This document shows positions 1 through 6,183 of a DNA stretch of 6,946 nt, piece by piece. Source of the DNA: JAWLHJ01 sp039587535 (lineage in GTDB: Bacteria > Gemmatimonadota > Gemmatimonadetes > Longimicrobiales > Gaopeijiaceae); assembly GCA_039587535.1 (NCBI GenBank), contig JBDHIF010000104.1:1-6946 (forward strand), read 5' to 3'. Every line of letters begins with the position of its first letter. Position 1 is the stretch's first letter. The position numbers and the translations under genes were made by a program. The notes below the pieces were generated by a model that searched no databases, was not told the DNA's origin, and saw only the letters and a program-made list of their open reading frames with translations.

Positions 1-32
1 CGCCCTCGTGAGCATCCGGCTTGGACGCCTCT

Positions 33-2084
33 TCAGGACACCGGGCGCGTGGGCGGCTGGATCCGTACGGACCAGAGGCCCGAGTTGAAGTCGCTGAAGA
101 AGACGTGTCCCTTGTGGGGCTGGGCGCCCCATACGTTCGGCTGATTCACCAGGAAGCCCTGGGGGTCGTAGGGCTTGAACACCGCGATCTCCCGACCCTG
201 GTTGGCCAGGTTGCCCATCAGCTCGCCCGAGATGTCCACGACCCTCAGCCCGCCCTCGTAGTAGGCCTGGTAGAGCACGTCGCCCTCGATCCACATGTTG
301 TGCGTGCCAGCCTCCGGAATCTCATAGCGCGCCACATCCCTGGGGTTTTCCGGATCCGTGAAGTCGATGATGTGCACGTACCCGCTCGAGGGTGATTGCA
401 CGCCCCCGGTCCCGGTCGTGGCATCGTACGGATCGTCACCGCCGTAACCTTCGAAAGCGGCGCCCTCCCGGGTGAGGATCTCGTCGCCCAGGAAGAGATA
501 GACCTTCCCGCTCGATTCCTGGAAATAGGGGAAGGCGGCGTGGGTGCGTCCGACGGGGTAGGGGACGTTGGTGACCAAGACCGGGTTCTCGATGGTCCCG
601 CCCCATCGCCCGTTGCCCACGTCCACTACGACCACGCCGTTCTCCCACTCGGACGAATACGCGACGCCGTCGTGCACCCAGACGTCGTGGATGCGGCTGT
701 CGGGGTGGTTGTATTCGCTCACGAAGCGCGGATTCGCGAGGTCGGTGACGTCGATGATCACGTATTTGTCGCCTCCGGCCAGCGCGAAGAGGTGGTCGTT
801 CGTGGCGAACATGTTATGGACGCCTCCGGTGACCCCGTTGGCTTCGAAGGTCGAAGCCACGGTGGGGTGCGCGGGGTCCGCGAGATCCAGGATCACCACA
901 CCGTTCCTACGGTTGGACGCTCCCTCCCTCGACAGGGCCGCATAGCGCGCGTCGGGCGAGACCTTCACGTCGTTGACCGTCCGGGCGTCCACCCTCAGGG
1001 AGTCGGTCTTCACCGGGTTGGCTGGATCGGTTACATCCCAGAAGTAGGCCCAGCCGTCTCCGCCCCAGGTGCCCGTGATGGCGTAGTCCCGGCCATTTGA
1101 GCCCTCAAAGACCCAGAGATCCGAGGTGTGGACGTTCGAGACCTGGCCCTGACCTTGGAACTCGACCTTTCGTACCACCTCTCTCGGGGTCACGCGGACG
1201 GTGTGCCGGGCGGTAAGGGGGCCGGCCATGGCGAGCACGGTATATCGGCCCGGTACCTCTGCCACGAACGCGCCGTCATCAACGATGCCCGCGGCGCCCG
1301 GCGCCTGGATGGAGTCGTCCGGCTCGAAGGTGTAGGCCCACGTGACCGGCAGATCCGGCACGTCTGCGCTGGCCTCGCCTTCCGCCCTGGCGGAGAAGCG
1401 CAGCACGTCCCCCGTCCGGGCCGCGTCCGCGCCCCCGGCGATGCGTAGAGATCGAGCGGGGAAGGGTCGCACCTCGTACGTCACGTCCTCGGAGACGCCC
1501 TCGACCGTGGCCCTGACGGTCACCGATCCTTCGGTGTGAGCCGTCACAGCCCCGAATTCGTCCACTGTCGCGACGGAAGCGTCCGAAACACTCCAGGACG
1601 CGTCTGCATCGGGGCGCCGTGTCCCGTCGGCATGGAACGCCTCCGCGTCGAGCTTCAGCGTGGTCCCTAGATACAGGCTGGGCCCCGCCGCGTGAACGTC
1701 CACGCGCGTCACGTCCGGCCAGCCCACCACCACCGGAACCGTGATCATGGGGACTGCTCCGTCGGGCCCGGGTGCCACGGCGGCCGTGGCTACAACCTCC
1801 CAGCTCCCAGTAGCGAGAGCGTGAACCTGGCCTTCACGTACCTGGATGGCGCTGCGTGGCGCAGCGAAACGGATCGCCACGTCGACGGCGTTCCCGGCGG
1901 CGTCCGTGGCGGTGACCACCAGCGGGCGAGACTCGCCGAGGGTCATCTCAAGCCGGGTCGGCTCGGCCGAGAGTTGGACAGCCTGCTGGCCAGCGGCGGG
2001 AAGCGGAAGAACAAACGCCAGAGCGAGGAGGGTGGTCAGGCCGTGGGCCGGCCGGAGTGTGGACGGGCAGTCGGACTTCTTCAT
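33..2084 (-). CDS. Exported Ig-like / LVIVD-repeat beta-propeller protein
   Basis: A 683-aa protein predicted to be exported. The ATG at 2084 is chosen because it opens a signal peptide: MKK, then a hydrophobic stretch at residues 16-29, then PAAGQQ with probable cleavage near residue 32. The frame stays open further upstream, but that part overlaps the SDR gene and looks like shadow. Residues about 35-300 form roughly three Ig-like beta-sandwich domains. The second has the bacterial Ig-like (Big_2) pattern, with SVATVDEFGAVTA near residue 175. Residues about 305-680 carry repeated LVIVD motifs: FWDVTDPANP (~346), VVILDLADPAHP (~394), YVIIDVTDLANP (~440), VVVVDV (~483), VHIIDFTDPENP (~569) and LRVVDIS (~611). 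Such repeats form a beta-propeller of unknown ligand, found in secreted or surface proteins. No sortase motif, lipobox or C-terminal anchor is visible. The gene lies 53 bp after the SDR and probably shares its transcript. The Shine-Dalgarno is weak. The substrate or binding role is unknown. Confidence 0.88.
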   Translation of the reverse strand: MKKSDCPSTLRPAHGLTTLLALAFVLPLPAAGQQAVQLSAEPTRLEMTLGESRPLVVTATDAAGNAVDVAIRFAAPRSAIQVREGQVHALATGSWEVVATAAVAPGPDGAVPMITVPVVVGWPDVTRVDVHAAGPSLYLGTTLKLDAEAFHADGTRRPDADASWSVSDASVATVDEFGAVTAHTEGSVTVRATVEGVSEDVTYEVRPFPARSLRIAGGADAARTGDVLRFSARAEGEASADVPDLPVTWAYTFEPDDSIQAPGAAGIVDDGAFVAEVPGRYTVLAMAGPLTARHTVRVTPREVVRKVEFQGQGQVSNVHTSDLWVFEGSNGRDYAITGTWGGDGWAYFWDVTDPANPVKTDSLRVDARTVNDVKVSPDARYAALSREGASNRRNGVVILDLADPAHPTVASTFEANGVTGGVHNMFATNDHLFALAGGDKYVIIDVTDLANPRFVSEYNHPDSRIHDVWVHDGVAYSSEWENGVVVVDVGNGRWGGTIENPVLVTNVPYPVGRTHAAFPYFQESSGKVYLFLGDEILTREGAAFEGYGGDDPYDATTGTGGVQSPSSGYVHIIDFTDPENPRDVARYEIPEAGTHNMWIEGDVLYQAYYEGGLRVVDISGELMGNLANQGREIAVFKPYDPQGFLVNQPNVWGAQPHKGHVFFSDFNSGLWSVRIQPPTRPVS

Positions 2085-2137
2085 GATCTTGGTTCGGGAG
2101 GGGGCGTGGAGCGGATCGCGGGTGGCGCGTACCGGGG

Positions 2138-2896
2138 TCAGGTCGCCTGATCGAGTGGCCTGACGAGGACCTCGCTCACCGATACGTGCTCGGGGGAAGT
2201 TACGGCAAACATGAGCGCGCGCGCGACATCCTCGGGCTGGAGCGTTCGTCGTCCCTTCCACGCCTCCTCCCAGCGCTCCTTCAGCCCGGCATCGGGGACG
2301 CCGTCCATGAGCTCTGTGGAAACGAAGCCGGGTTGGATGTCGGTGACTCGGATGCCGTGCTCCGCGCCCAGCTCCAGATGCATGCCCCACGAGAGCGATC
2401 GGACGGCGAACTTCGTGGCCGAGTAGACGGCGCCGCCGGGGAAAGGGCGTCTTCCGGCGAGAGACCCGACGTTCACGACGTGACCCGACTCCTGCTCGAT
2501 CATGCTGGGAAGCATGGTGGCGATGCAGTGGAGGACACCCTTCACGTTCACGTCCACCATCCGTGTCCAGTCCTCGATGCGGACCTCCTTCATGGGCGAC
2601 AGCGGCATGAGCCCTGCGTTGTTCACCAGGATGTCGATGCGCCCGAACGCCCCCAAGGTGGCATCGGTGAGGGTGCGCACGTCCTCCAGGGACGCCACGT
2701 CCGCTGCATGGGCCAACGCGGTTCCGCCCTTTTCCCGGATTCGGGTGGCCAGGTCTTCCAGTCGCTCCTTACGTCGAGCGGTGACCACCACGGATGCCCC
2801 GGCCGCACCGAGCGCGAGGGCCGACGCTTCTCCGATGCCCGCGGAAGCCCCGGTCACCACCGCCACCTTTCCGTCCAATCGTTCCGTTCCCGTCAT
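2138..2896 (-). CDS. Classical SDR-family NAD(P)-dependent oxidoreductase
   Basis: A 252-aa protein of normal length for a classical short-chain dehydrogenase/reductase, a cytoplasmic Rossmann-fold enzyme that interconverts alcohol and carbonyl groups. Visible motifs are the cofactor loop TGASAGIG (residues 15-22), the acidic residue D66 of the DV motif, NNAG (92-95), and the catalytic tetrad N117, S145, Y158 and K162 (YSATK). R41-R42 at the end of beta-strand 2 suggests a preference for NADPH. PGFVSTEL after strand 6 is typical. The overall pattern resembles the YdfG-like group, but the substrate cannot be read from sequence. The ATG at 2896 has an AGGA Shine-Dalgarno seven bases upstream, which supports independent translation. 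As assembled, however, the upstream peptidase frame runs into this gene without a stop (see the fused frame). The SDR itself is intact. Confidence 0.93.
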   Translation of the reverse strand: MTGTERLDGKVAVVTGASAGIGEASALALGAAGASVVVTARRKERLEDLATRIREKGGTALAHAADVASLEDVRTLTDATLGAFGRIDILVNNAGLMPLSPMKEVRIEDWTRMVDVNVKGVLHCIATMLPSMIEQESGHVVNVGSLAGRRPFPGGAVYSATKFAVRSLSWGMHLELGAEHGIRVTDIQPGFVSTELMDGVPDAGLKERWEEAWKGRRTLQPEDVARALMFAVTSPEHVSVSEVLVRPLDQAT

Positions 2897-4312
2897 CACA
2901 TCGTCCTGAATCTTCGAGTCCTGTGTCGTAGGCAGTGTGGGCGTCCCGCCCGGAGACCTCGGGCGGGGCGCGCGGCTCAACTGACGCCGGGGATCCCGGC
3001 CTGAGCCACCAGGATGAGCAGCGCCCGCTGGATGCCCAGCGGTCCGTCCTCGTTCACGAACCACTCGTCGAGGGAATGGCGGTCCGTCCTCGTTCACGAA
3101 CCACTCGTCGAGGGAATGGGTGTTTCCGTTCACGCCGCCGCCCCCGGTGGTGAACGACGGAATGCCCATGGAGATGGGTATGTTGGCGTCGGTCGAGCTA
3201 CGATAGAGGTCGGGCTCCATGCCCAGGTGGCGCGTGGCGGCCACGGCTCGCTGAACGAACGGATCGCTGGCCGGGATCTCTCCCGAGGGACGGAGCCCGA
3301 TCATGTCCAGCTCGAGGGTGAGCGCCTCACCCTCTCGGCGCACCGCGTTCTGTTCGTCCACCGCGCGGCGCATGGCACGCTGGAACACGGCATCCATACG
3401 GTCGAGGCTCTCCGGGCTCTCCGAGCGCATGTCGATTTCCATCCACGCTTCGAAGGGCACGGAGTTTACGGACGTTCCACCGCCGATACGGCCCACGTTG
3501 TAGCTGGTTCGGGGGCCCTCCCTGGTGATGGCGTCCGCGGCCACGTCGAAGTAGGCGATCGCATGCCCCAGCGCATGCTGCGGGTTCGCGAGTCCGAAGT
3601 CGCTCCAGGAGTGGCCACCAGGACCTCGAATGGTCACCCGGTACCGGTAGGAGCCGAGGGCCTGGTGCGTGACCCGGTCCGCTTCCGTTCCGTCGATGGA
3701 GATGAACGCGTCGATCTGTGGTCCGCCCTCGCGGAACAGGTGCTTCACGCCGCGCAGGTCGCCGAGCCCTTCCTCGCCGACGGTGCCGATGAAGAGAATG
3801 TCCGACGCGGTTTCCACTTGCGCCCCGTTCATCGCTCGGAGCATTGCCAGGCTCGCCGCCAGCCCGCGGGTGTCGTCGGAGATTCCGGGCGCGAGGAGCG
3901 TGTCGCCGCGCTCGTGGATGGTGAGGTCGGTGCCTTCCGGGAAGACGGTGTCCAGATGGCCGCTGATGGCGATGACCTGATCCCCCACGGTACCCCGGCG
4001 GAGTCCGATGACGTTGCCCTCCTCGTCCACCCAGGTGGAGTCAGCTCCGGCCTCCTCCAGCATCTCCCTGAACCGGGCCCCGCGCGCGGTCTCCATGAAG
4101 GGGGGCGCCGGGATTTGCGTGAGCTCGCGCAGGTCCTGCATGGTCCGCTCGTCCGTGGCTTCGATGAGATCCATGGCGCGCTGCACCGCAGGATGGGCGG
4201 CCAGCCGCTGGATCTCAGCGGCATAATCCTGGCCCTGGGCGCCTGTCGGTGACATGAAGAGCCCGAGGGCCACGATGGCGCCGAGAACGGGCGTGGGTAG
4301 GAATCGAGTCAT
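2138..4312 (-). CDS. As-assembled fused reading frame: M20 peptidase - linker - SDR
   Basis: Read literally, the sequence gives one uninterrupted 724-aa frame from ATG 4312 to TGA 2138-2140. Residues 1-411 are the M20 peptidase. Residues 412-472 are a 61-aa Pro/Arg/Gly-rich segment with no recognisable fold, made of the second repeat copy and the peptidase's 3' end in the wrong frame, plus the intergenic spacer. Residues 473-724 are the SDR. The linker composition is what shifted coding sequence and spacer would give, not a selected linker. The fusion also joins an exported domain, which has a signal peptide, to a cytoplasmic NAD(P)H enzyme, which makes biological sense unlikely. An automatic gene caller would report this frame as one gene. 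I regard it as a product of the duplication, with the SDR probably still translated from its own start. Confidence 0.5.
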   Translation of the reverse strand: MTRFLPTPVLGAIVALGLFMSPTGAQGQDYAAEIQRLAAHPAVQRAMDLIEATDERTMQDLRELTQIPAPPFMETARGARFREMLEEAGADSTWVDEEGNVIGLRRGTVGDQVIAISGHLDTVFPEGTDLTIHERGDTLLAPGISDDTRGLAASLAMLRAMNGAQVETASDILFIGTVGEEGLGDLRGVKHLFREGGPQIDAFISIDGTEADRVTHQALGSYRYRVTIRGPGGHSWSDFGLANPQHALGHAIAYFDVAADAITREGPRTSYNVGRIGGGTSVNSVPFEAWMEIDMRSESPESLDRMDAVFQRAMRRAVDEQNAVRREGEALTLELDMIGLRPSGEIPASDPFVQRAVAATRHLGMEPDLYRSSTDANIPISMGIPSFTTGGGGVNGNTHSLDEWFVNEDGPPFPRRVVRERGRTAGHPAGAAHPGGSGRDPRRQLSRAPRPRSPGGTPTLPTTQDSKIQDDVMTGTERLDGKVAVVTGASAGIGEASALALGAAGASVVVTARRKERLEDLATRIREKGGTALAHAADVASLEDVRTLTDATLGAFGRIDILVNNAGLMPLSPMKEVRIEDWTRMVDVNVKGVLHCIATMLPSMIEQESGHVVNVGSLAGRRPFPGGAVYSATKFAVRSLSWGMHLELGAEHGIRVTDIQPGFVSTELMDGVPDAGLKERWEEAWKGRRTLQPEDVARALMFAVTSPEHVSVSEVLVRPLDQAT
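2945..2967 (-). terminator. GC-rich hairpin just after the inferred peptidase stop
   Basis: A perfect 8-bp inverted repeat, cccgcccg (2945-2952) and cgggcggg (2960-2967), with a 7-base loop. It begins 10 bases downstream of the peptidase's inferred stop on the minus strand. No T-run follows, and the SDR start is only about 50 bases further on, so it may be an attenuator or mRNA-stabilising stem between the two genes rather than a full terminator. In the as-assembled fusion it falls inside the linker coding sequence, which supports this region having been intergenic originally. Confidence 0.35.
2977..4312 (-). CDS. Exported M20-family zinc peptidase, 3' end frameshifted by a 40-bp duplication
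   Basis: A secreted or periplasmic metallopeptidase of the M20 (peptidase T / CPG2-like) family, which cleaves short peptides or acyl-amino acids with two zinc ions. ATG 4312 gives a signal peptide: one Arg, a hydrophobic run from L10 to F19, then SPTGAQGQ. A GTG at 4342 is a weaker alternative. Metal and catalytic residues are all present: H119 and D121 in SGHLDTV, bridging D146 in GISDDTRG, base E180 and ligand E181 in GTVGEEGLGD, D207 in SIDG, H234 in GPGGHSW (lid domain) and final ligand H399 in THSLDEWF. With one copy of the 40-bp repeat the protein would be 431 aa, ending LGIQRALLILVAQAGIPGVS at the TGA at 2977-2979, a normal M20 ending. As assembled, the last 20 residues are replaced by out-of-frame sequence. 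All catalytic residues lie before the shift, so the fold's terminal helix is what is lost. The coordinates given are those of the inferred undisrupted gene. Confidence 0.85.
3039..3119. repeat. Perfect 40-bp tandem duplication (two copies) inside the peptidase gene
   Basis: Copies 3040-3079 and 3080-3119 are identical, with no spacer; period-40 identity extends one more base, to 3039. Each copy begins cggtccgtcc and ends gagggaatgg on the plus strand, and on the minus strand encodes the peptidase motif HSLDEWFVNEDG. Because 40 mod 3 is 1, the second copy shifts the frame. Deleting either copy restores the peptidase frame to its stop at 2977-2979. The absence of any divergence between the copies means a very recent event or an assembly artefact. 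Confidence 0.97.
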
Positions 4313-4392
4313 GGGAGCTGTTCTGGTTACGATGTGGAACACGTCGACGAATCGGCAGATGGACGGTAGCGAGACCCGGGACGGGGCACCAC

Positions 4393-4420
4393 CGGCGGTT
4401 GATTTTGCCCGCCGATTTTC
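4393..4420. promoter_or_regulatory. Possible operator: inverted repeat with overlapping GATTTT repeats
   Basis: The inverted repeat cggcgg (4393-4398) / ccgccg (4409-4414) flanks a 10-base AT-rich centre, and GATTTT occurs twice in the same orientation (4401-4406 and 4414-4419), 13 bases apart start to start. The elements overlap the candidate -35 site. This could bind a regulator acting on one or both divergent clusters, but arms this short occur by chance in GC-rich DNA. Confidence 0.2.
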
Positions 4421-4432
4421 CGAAGGTTTATC
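4405..4432 (+). promoter_or_regulatory. Candidate promoter for the mla operon
   Basis: TTGCCC (4405-4410) and TTTATC (4427-4432) are separated by 16 bases, a weak match to a sigma-70-type -35/-10 pair. It lies in the AT-rich patch of the intergenic region, about 60 bases before the permease start. The match to consensus is poor, and promoter consensus for this phylum is not well known to me, so this is only a best guess. Confidence 0.25.
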
Positions 4433-4472
4433 GCTGCACGCCTCGAGATGACCGGTCTCGGGGGCTCCACTC

Positions 4473-4486
4473 GCTCGGATCCGAGC
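4473..4486. promoter_or_regulatory. 14-bp perfect palindrome directly before the permease start
   Basis: GCTCGGATCCGAGC is a perfect 14-bp palindrome ending five bases before the TTG at 4492. It covers the place where a Shine-Dalgarno would be expected; the only purine-rich bits are GGAT and GAG. It may be a protein-binding site, or a small stem affecting translation initiation. Chance occurrence is possible. Confidence 0.25.
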
Positions 4487-4491
4487 CCGAC

Positions 4492-5304
4492 TTGAAGCGT
4501 TCCACTTCTGCGCTCCCCGTCCCGACGTTCGTCCAGCGCTGGTTCGCCGGCCTGGGCCGCGCCTCGGTCGTCACGCTCGATCACGCCGGCGGCATCGGCA
4601 TCCTGTCCGTGGGCATCGTCCGGGCCATCCTGCAGGGGCGCGTGCGGTTCAAGGACGTCCTCACGCAGATGTACATCATGGGGATCCAGAGTCTCCCCAT
4701 CGTGTTCGTGACGGCGTCCCTGGCGGGTATCGTCACCAGTCAGCAGGGCGGCTACCAGATCTCCTCCACCTCGCCGGCATACCTTCTGGGCACCCTGGTC
4801 GTGCAGAGCGTGGTGCTCGAGCTCGGTCCGCTCCTGACGGCCATTGTCCTCGTTGGGCGCATCGGCGCGCGGATTACGGCGGAGCTGGGTACGATGGTGG
4901 TGTCCGAGCAGATCGACGCGTTCGAGGCGCTGGGGCGAGATCCGGTGGCCGTGCTCGGTGCTCCCAGGGTCATCGCCGGGATCATCACCATGCCTTTGCT
5001 GGTGGGCTTCGCCGACGTCATCGGCATCGCGGCGGGTATGGTGTCGGCGAACCTGAGCAGTGGCCTGGGGACCGAGGCGTTCCTGTATGGTGCGCGGTTG
5101 TTCTGGCATTCCTGGGACCTGTTCTACGGCTTCACGAAGGCCGTGGTCTTCGGCCTCATCATCCCGCTGGTCTCGGTCCACATGGGGCTGCGCACCAAGG
5201 GCGGGGCCGCCGGCGTCGGGCTGATCACCACCCAGGCCGTCATGTTCATGATCCTGGCGCTGCTCATCATCGACGCCATGTTCCCACCGCTCTTGCTCCA
5301 GTAG
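4492..5304 (+). CDS. mlaE: MlaE-type ABC lipid transporter permease
   Basis: A 270-aa integral inner-membrane permease of the MlaE (YrbE/DUF140) family, the membrane subunit of MCE lipid transport systems that move phospholipids or other lipids between the two membranes. The family's signature block is clear: ELGP (110-113), LVGRIGARITAELGTM (120-135), SEQIDAFEALGRDP (138-151). Hydrophobic segments lie near residues 34-47, 64-82, 98-121, 155-185, 218-232 and 245-267. The frame has no ATG before the conserved region. TTG 4492 gives a length close to the usual ~260 aa and starts at KRSTSALP. An earlier TTG at 4399 would add 31 residues that do not look like this family and would overlap the AT-rich presumed promoter. 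The start is therefore uncertain although the family assignment is firm. It is followed seven bases later by its ATPase partner, consistent with one operon. Confidence 0.9.
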   Translation: MKRSTSALPVPTFVQRWFAGLGRASVVTLDHAGGIGILSVGIVRAILQGRVRFKDVLTQMYIMGIQSLPIVFVTASLAGIVTSQQGGYQISSTSPAYLLGTLVVQSVVLELGPLLTAIVLVGRIGARITAELGTMVVSEQIDAFEALGRDPVAVLGAPRVIAGIITMPLLVGFADVIGIAAGMVSANLSSGLGTEAFLYGARLFWHSWDLFYGFTKAVVFGLIIPLVSVHMGLRTKGGAAGVGLITTQAVMFMILALLIIDAMFPPLLLQ

Positions 5305-5311
5305 GCCTCAA

Positions 5312-6082
5312 GTGATCACCTACCGGAACATCCACAAGGCGTTCGATACCCCGGTGCTCCAGGGTATCGATCTCAACGTGGAGGCCGGAGAGATGTTCGC
5401 GCTGTTCGGACCCAGTGGGACGGGGAAGAGCGTGCTGCTGAAGACCACGCTCTCTCTCATCGTGCCTGACATCGGCGACGTGGAAGTGGATGGTATCTCC
5501 GTGTACCGGGGCGGCCCGGACGCTCTGGACCGAGTCAGGCGAAGGGTAGGGTACGTCTTTCAGAACGCCGCGCTCTTCGACTCGCTCAACGTCTACGACA
5601 ACGTTGCAATGGGGATCCCCGAAGCGGAGCTCGCCCGTACGGCCAAGGTCGACATCGCCCGGCGCGTCTGGTCGGCCATCGAGACGGTGAATCTCGAGCC
5701 GTCGGAAGTCCTGGCGAAGATCCCGGCGGAGCTGTCCGGAGGCATGAGGAAGCGCGTGGGCATCGCACGAGCCATCGTCGGACGTCCCAAGGTCCTTCTG
5801 TGGGACGAGCCCACCACTGGGCTGGATCCGGTGAATACCGCGGCGGTGGAACGGCTCATCACCCGGTTGTCCGGTGAGTTGGAGGTCACCTCGTTGCTGG
5901 TGACGCACGACGTGGAGGGTGGTTTGCTGATGTGTGACCGTGTTGCGATGCTGGACTCGGGGCACCTTCGGTTCTGTGGAACCCCCGAAGAATTCAGGGC
6001 ATCATCGGACCGGCGGGTCCGAGCTTTTGTGGACCGGGCGGCTGCCGAGGCCGCACTCGACAACGGAATCAATGCGGTATGA
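5312..6082 (+). CDS. mlaF: MlaF-type ABC transporter ATPase
   Basis: A 256-aa nucleotide-binding subunit that powers the MlaE permease from the cytoplasmic face. All ABC motifs are intact: Walker A GPSGTGKS (33-40), Q-loop FQNAALFDSLNV (near 88-99), signature LSGGMRKRVGIARA (141-154), Walker B VLLWDEPTTGLDP (161-173) and the switch histidine H199 in VTHD. The LSGGM form of the signature and FQNAALFDSL are typical of the Mla/MCE ATPase group rather than of importers in general. The start is GTG 5312, seven bases after the permease stop, with only a weak AGG upstream, so translation is probably coupled to the permease. The C-terminus (FVDRAAAEAALDNG, near residues 239-252) is a short helical tail. 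The stop at 6080-6082 overlaps an ATG at 6079, the likely original start of the next gene. Confidence 0.95.
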   Translation: MITYRNIHKAFDTPVLQGIDLNVEAGEMFALFGPSGTGKSVLLKTTLSLIVPDIGDVEVDGISVYRGGPDALDRVRRRVGYVFQNAALFDSLNVYDNVAMGIPEAELARTAKVDIARRVWSAIETVNLEPSEVLAKIPAELSGGMRKRVGIARAIVGRPKVLLWDEPTTGLDPVNTAAVERLITRLSGELEVTSLLVTHDVEGGLLMCDRVAMLDSGHLRFCGTPEEFRASSDRRVRAFVDRAAAEAALDNGINAV

Positions 6083-6183
6083 CTGACGAGACGCGGGAAC
6101 CCGGAAGGAGCGTGAGTGACGCGGAGTGGCCGGTACAAGGTGGTCACCACCGTGGCGGACGCCGGCGGCGTCCGCTCGGGTGA
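6079..6183 (+). pseudogene. Likely remnant of the original MCE-protein N-terminus
   Basis: An ATG at 6079 overlaps the ATPase stop as ATGA, the usual arrangement for tightly coupled operon genes. It opens a 34-codon frame beginning MTDETREPGRSVSDAEW, then running into Gly/Arg-rich residues that are the MCE coding sequence read out of frame, and stops at 6181-6183. The polar, charged start resembles the short cytoplasmic tail that precedes the membrane helix in MCE proteins. I infer that residues up to about W17 are the true N-terminus, and that the anchor-encoding stretch between about 6123 and 6130 has been lost with a frame change. Confidence 0.45.
6105..6110 (+). promoter_or_regulatory. 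Ribosome binding site for the GTG 6116 start
   Basis: AAGGAG with five-base spacing to GTG 6116. It is also one base before another GTG (6112) that lies in the remnant frame, where the spacing is too short to work. This is the strongest Shine-Dalgarno in the plus-strand cluster. If the ATG 6079 start is original, the match would be fortuitous coding sequence (the PGRS codons). Confidence 0.45.

Larger units (their letters stand above)
4313..4491. other. Divergent intergenic region between the peptidase and mla clusters
   Basis: This 179-bp stretch lies between the two divergent start codons and should hold promoters for both clusters. It includes the most AT-rich patch in the neighbourhood (about 4399-4432). 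No convincing Shine-Dalgarno precedes the peptidase ATG at 4312 or the permease TTG at 4492. A 15-codon reading frame, ATG 4448 to TGA 4493-4495, ends overlapping the permease TTG but has no ribosome binding site of its own. Confidence 0.7.

Noticed and set aside
2085..2390. N-terminal extension of the LVIVD protein up to 2390
   Set aside because: It overlaps the SDR gene in another frame, is Arg/His-rich, and would bury the clear signal peptide that starts at ATG 2084.
3040..3119. The repeated 40-bp units as a CRISPR array or minisatellite
   Set aside because: There are only two abutting copies with no spacers, lying inside coding sequence that makes sense with one copy.
3014..4252. Long (412-codon) plus-strand open frame antisense to the M20 peptidase
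   Set aside because: It is the mirror of a real, motif-complete M20 gene in GC-rich DNA. Its composition is rich in Arg, Gly and His with no recognisable domain.
4399..4491. Longer MlaE permease from TTG 4399
   Set aside because: The 31 extra residues do not resemble the family N-terminus, and the stretch overlaps the AT-rich candidate promoter. It cannot be fully excluded because the preferred start is also a TTG without a good ribosome binding site.
4327..5181. 284-codon minus-strand frame opposite the permease
   Set aside because: Shadow frame of the motif-complete mlaE gene. Its predicted product is rich in His, Arg, Asp and Gln with no domain.
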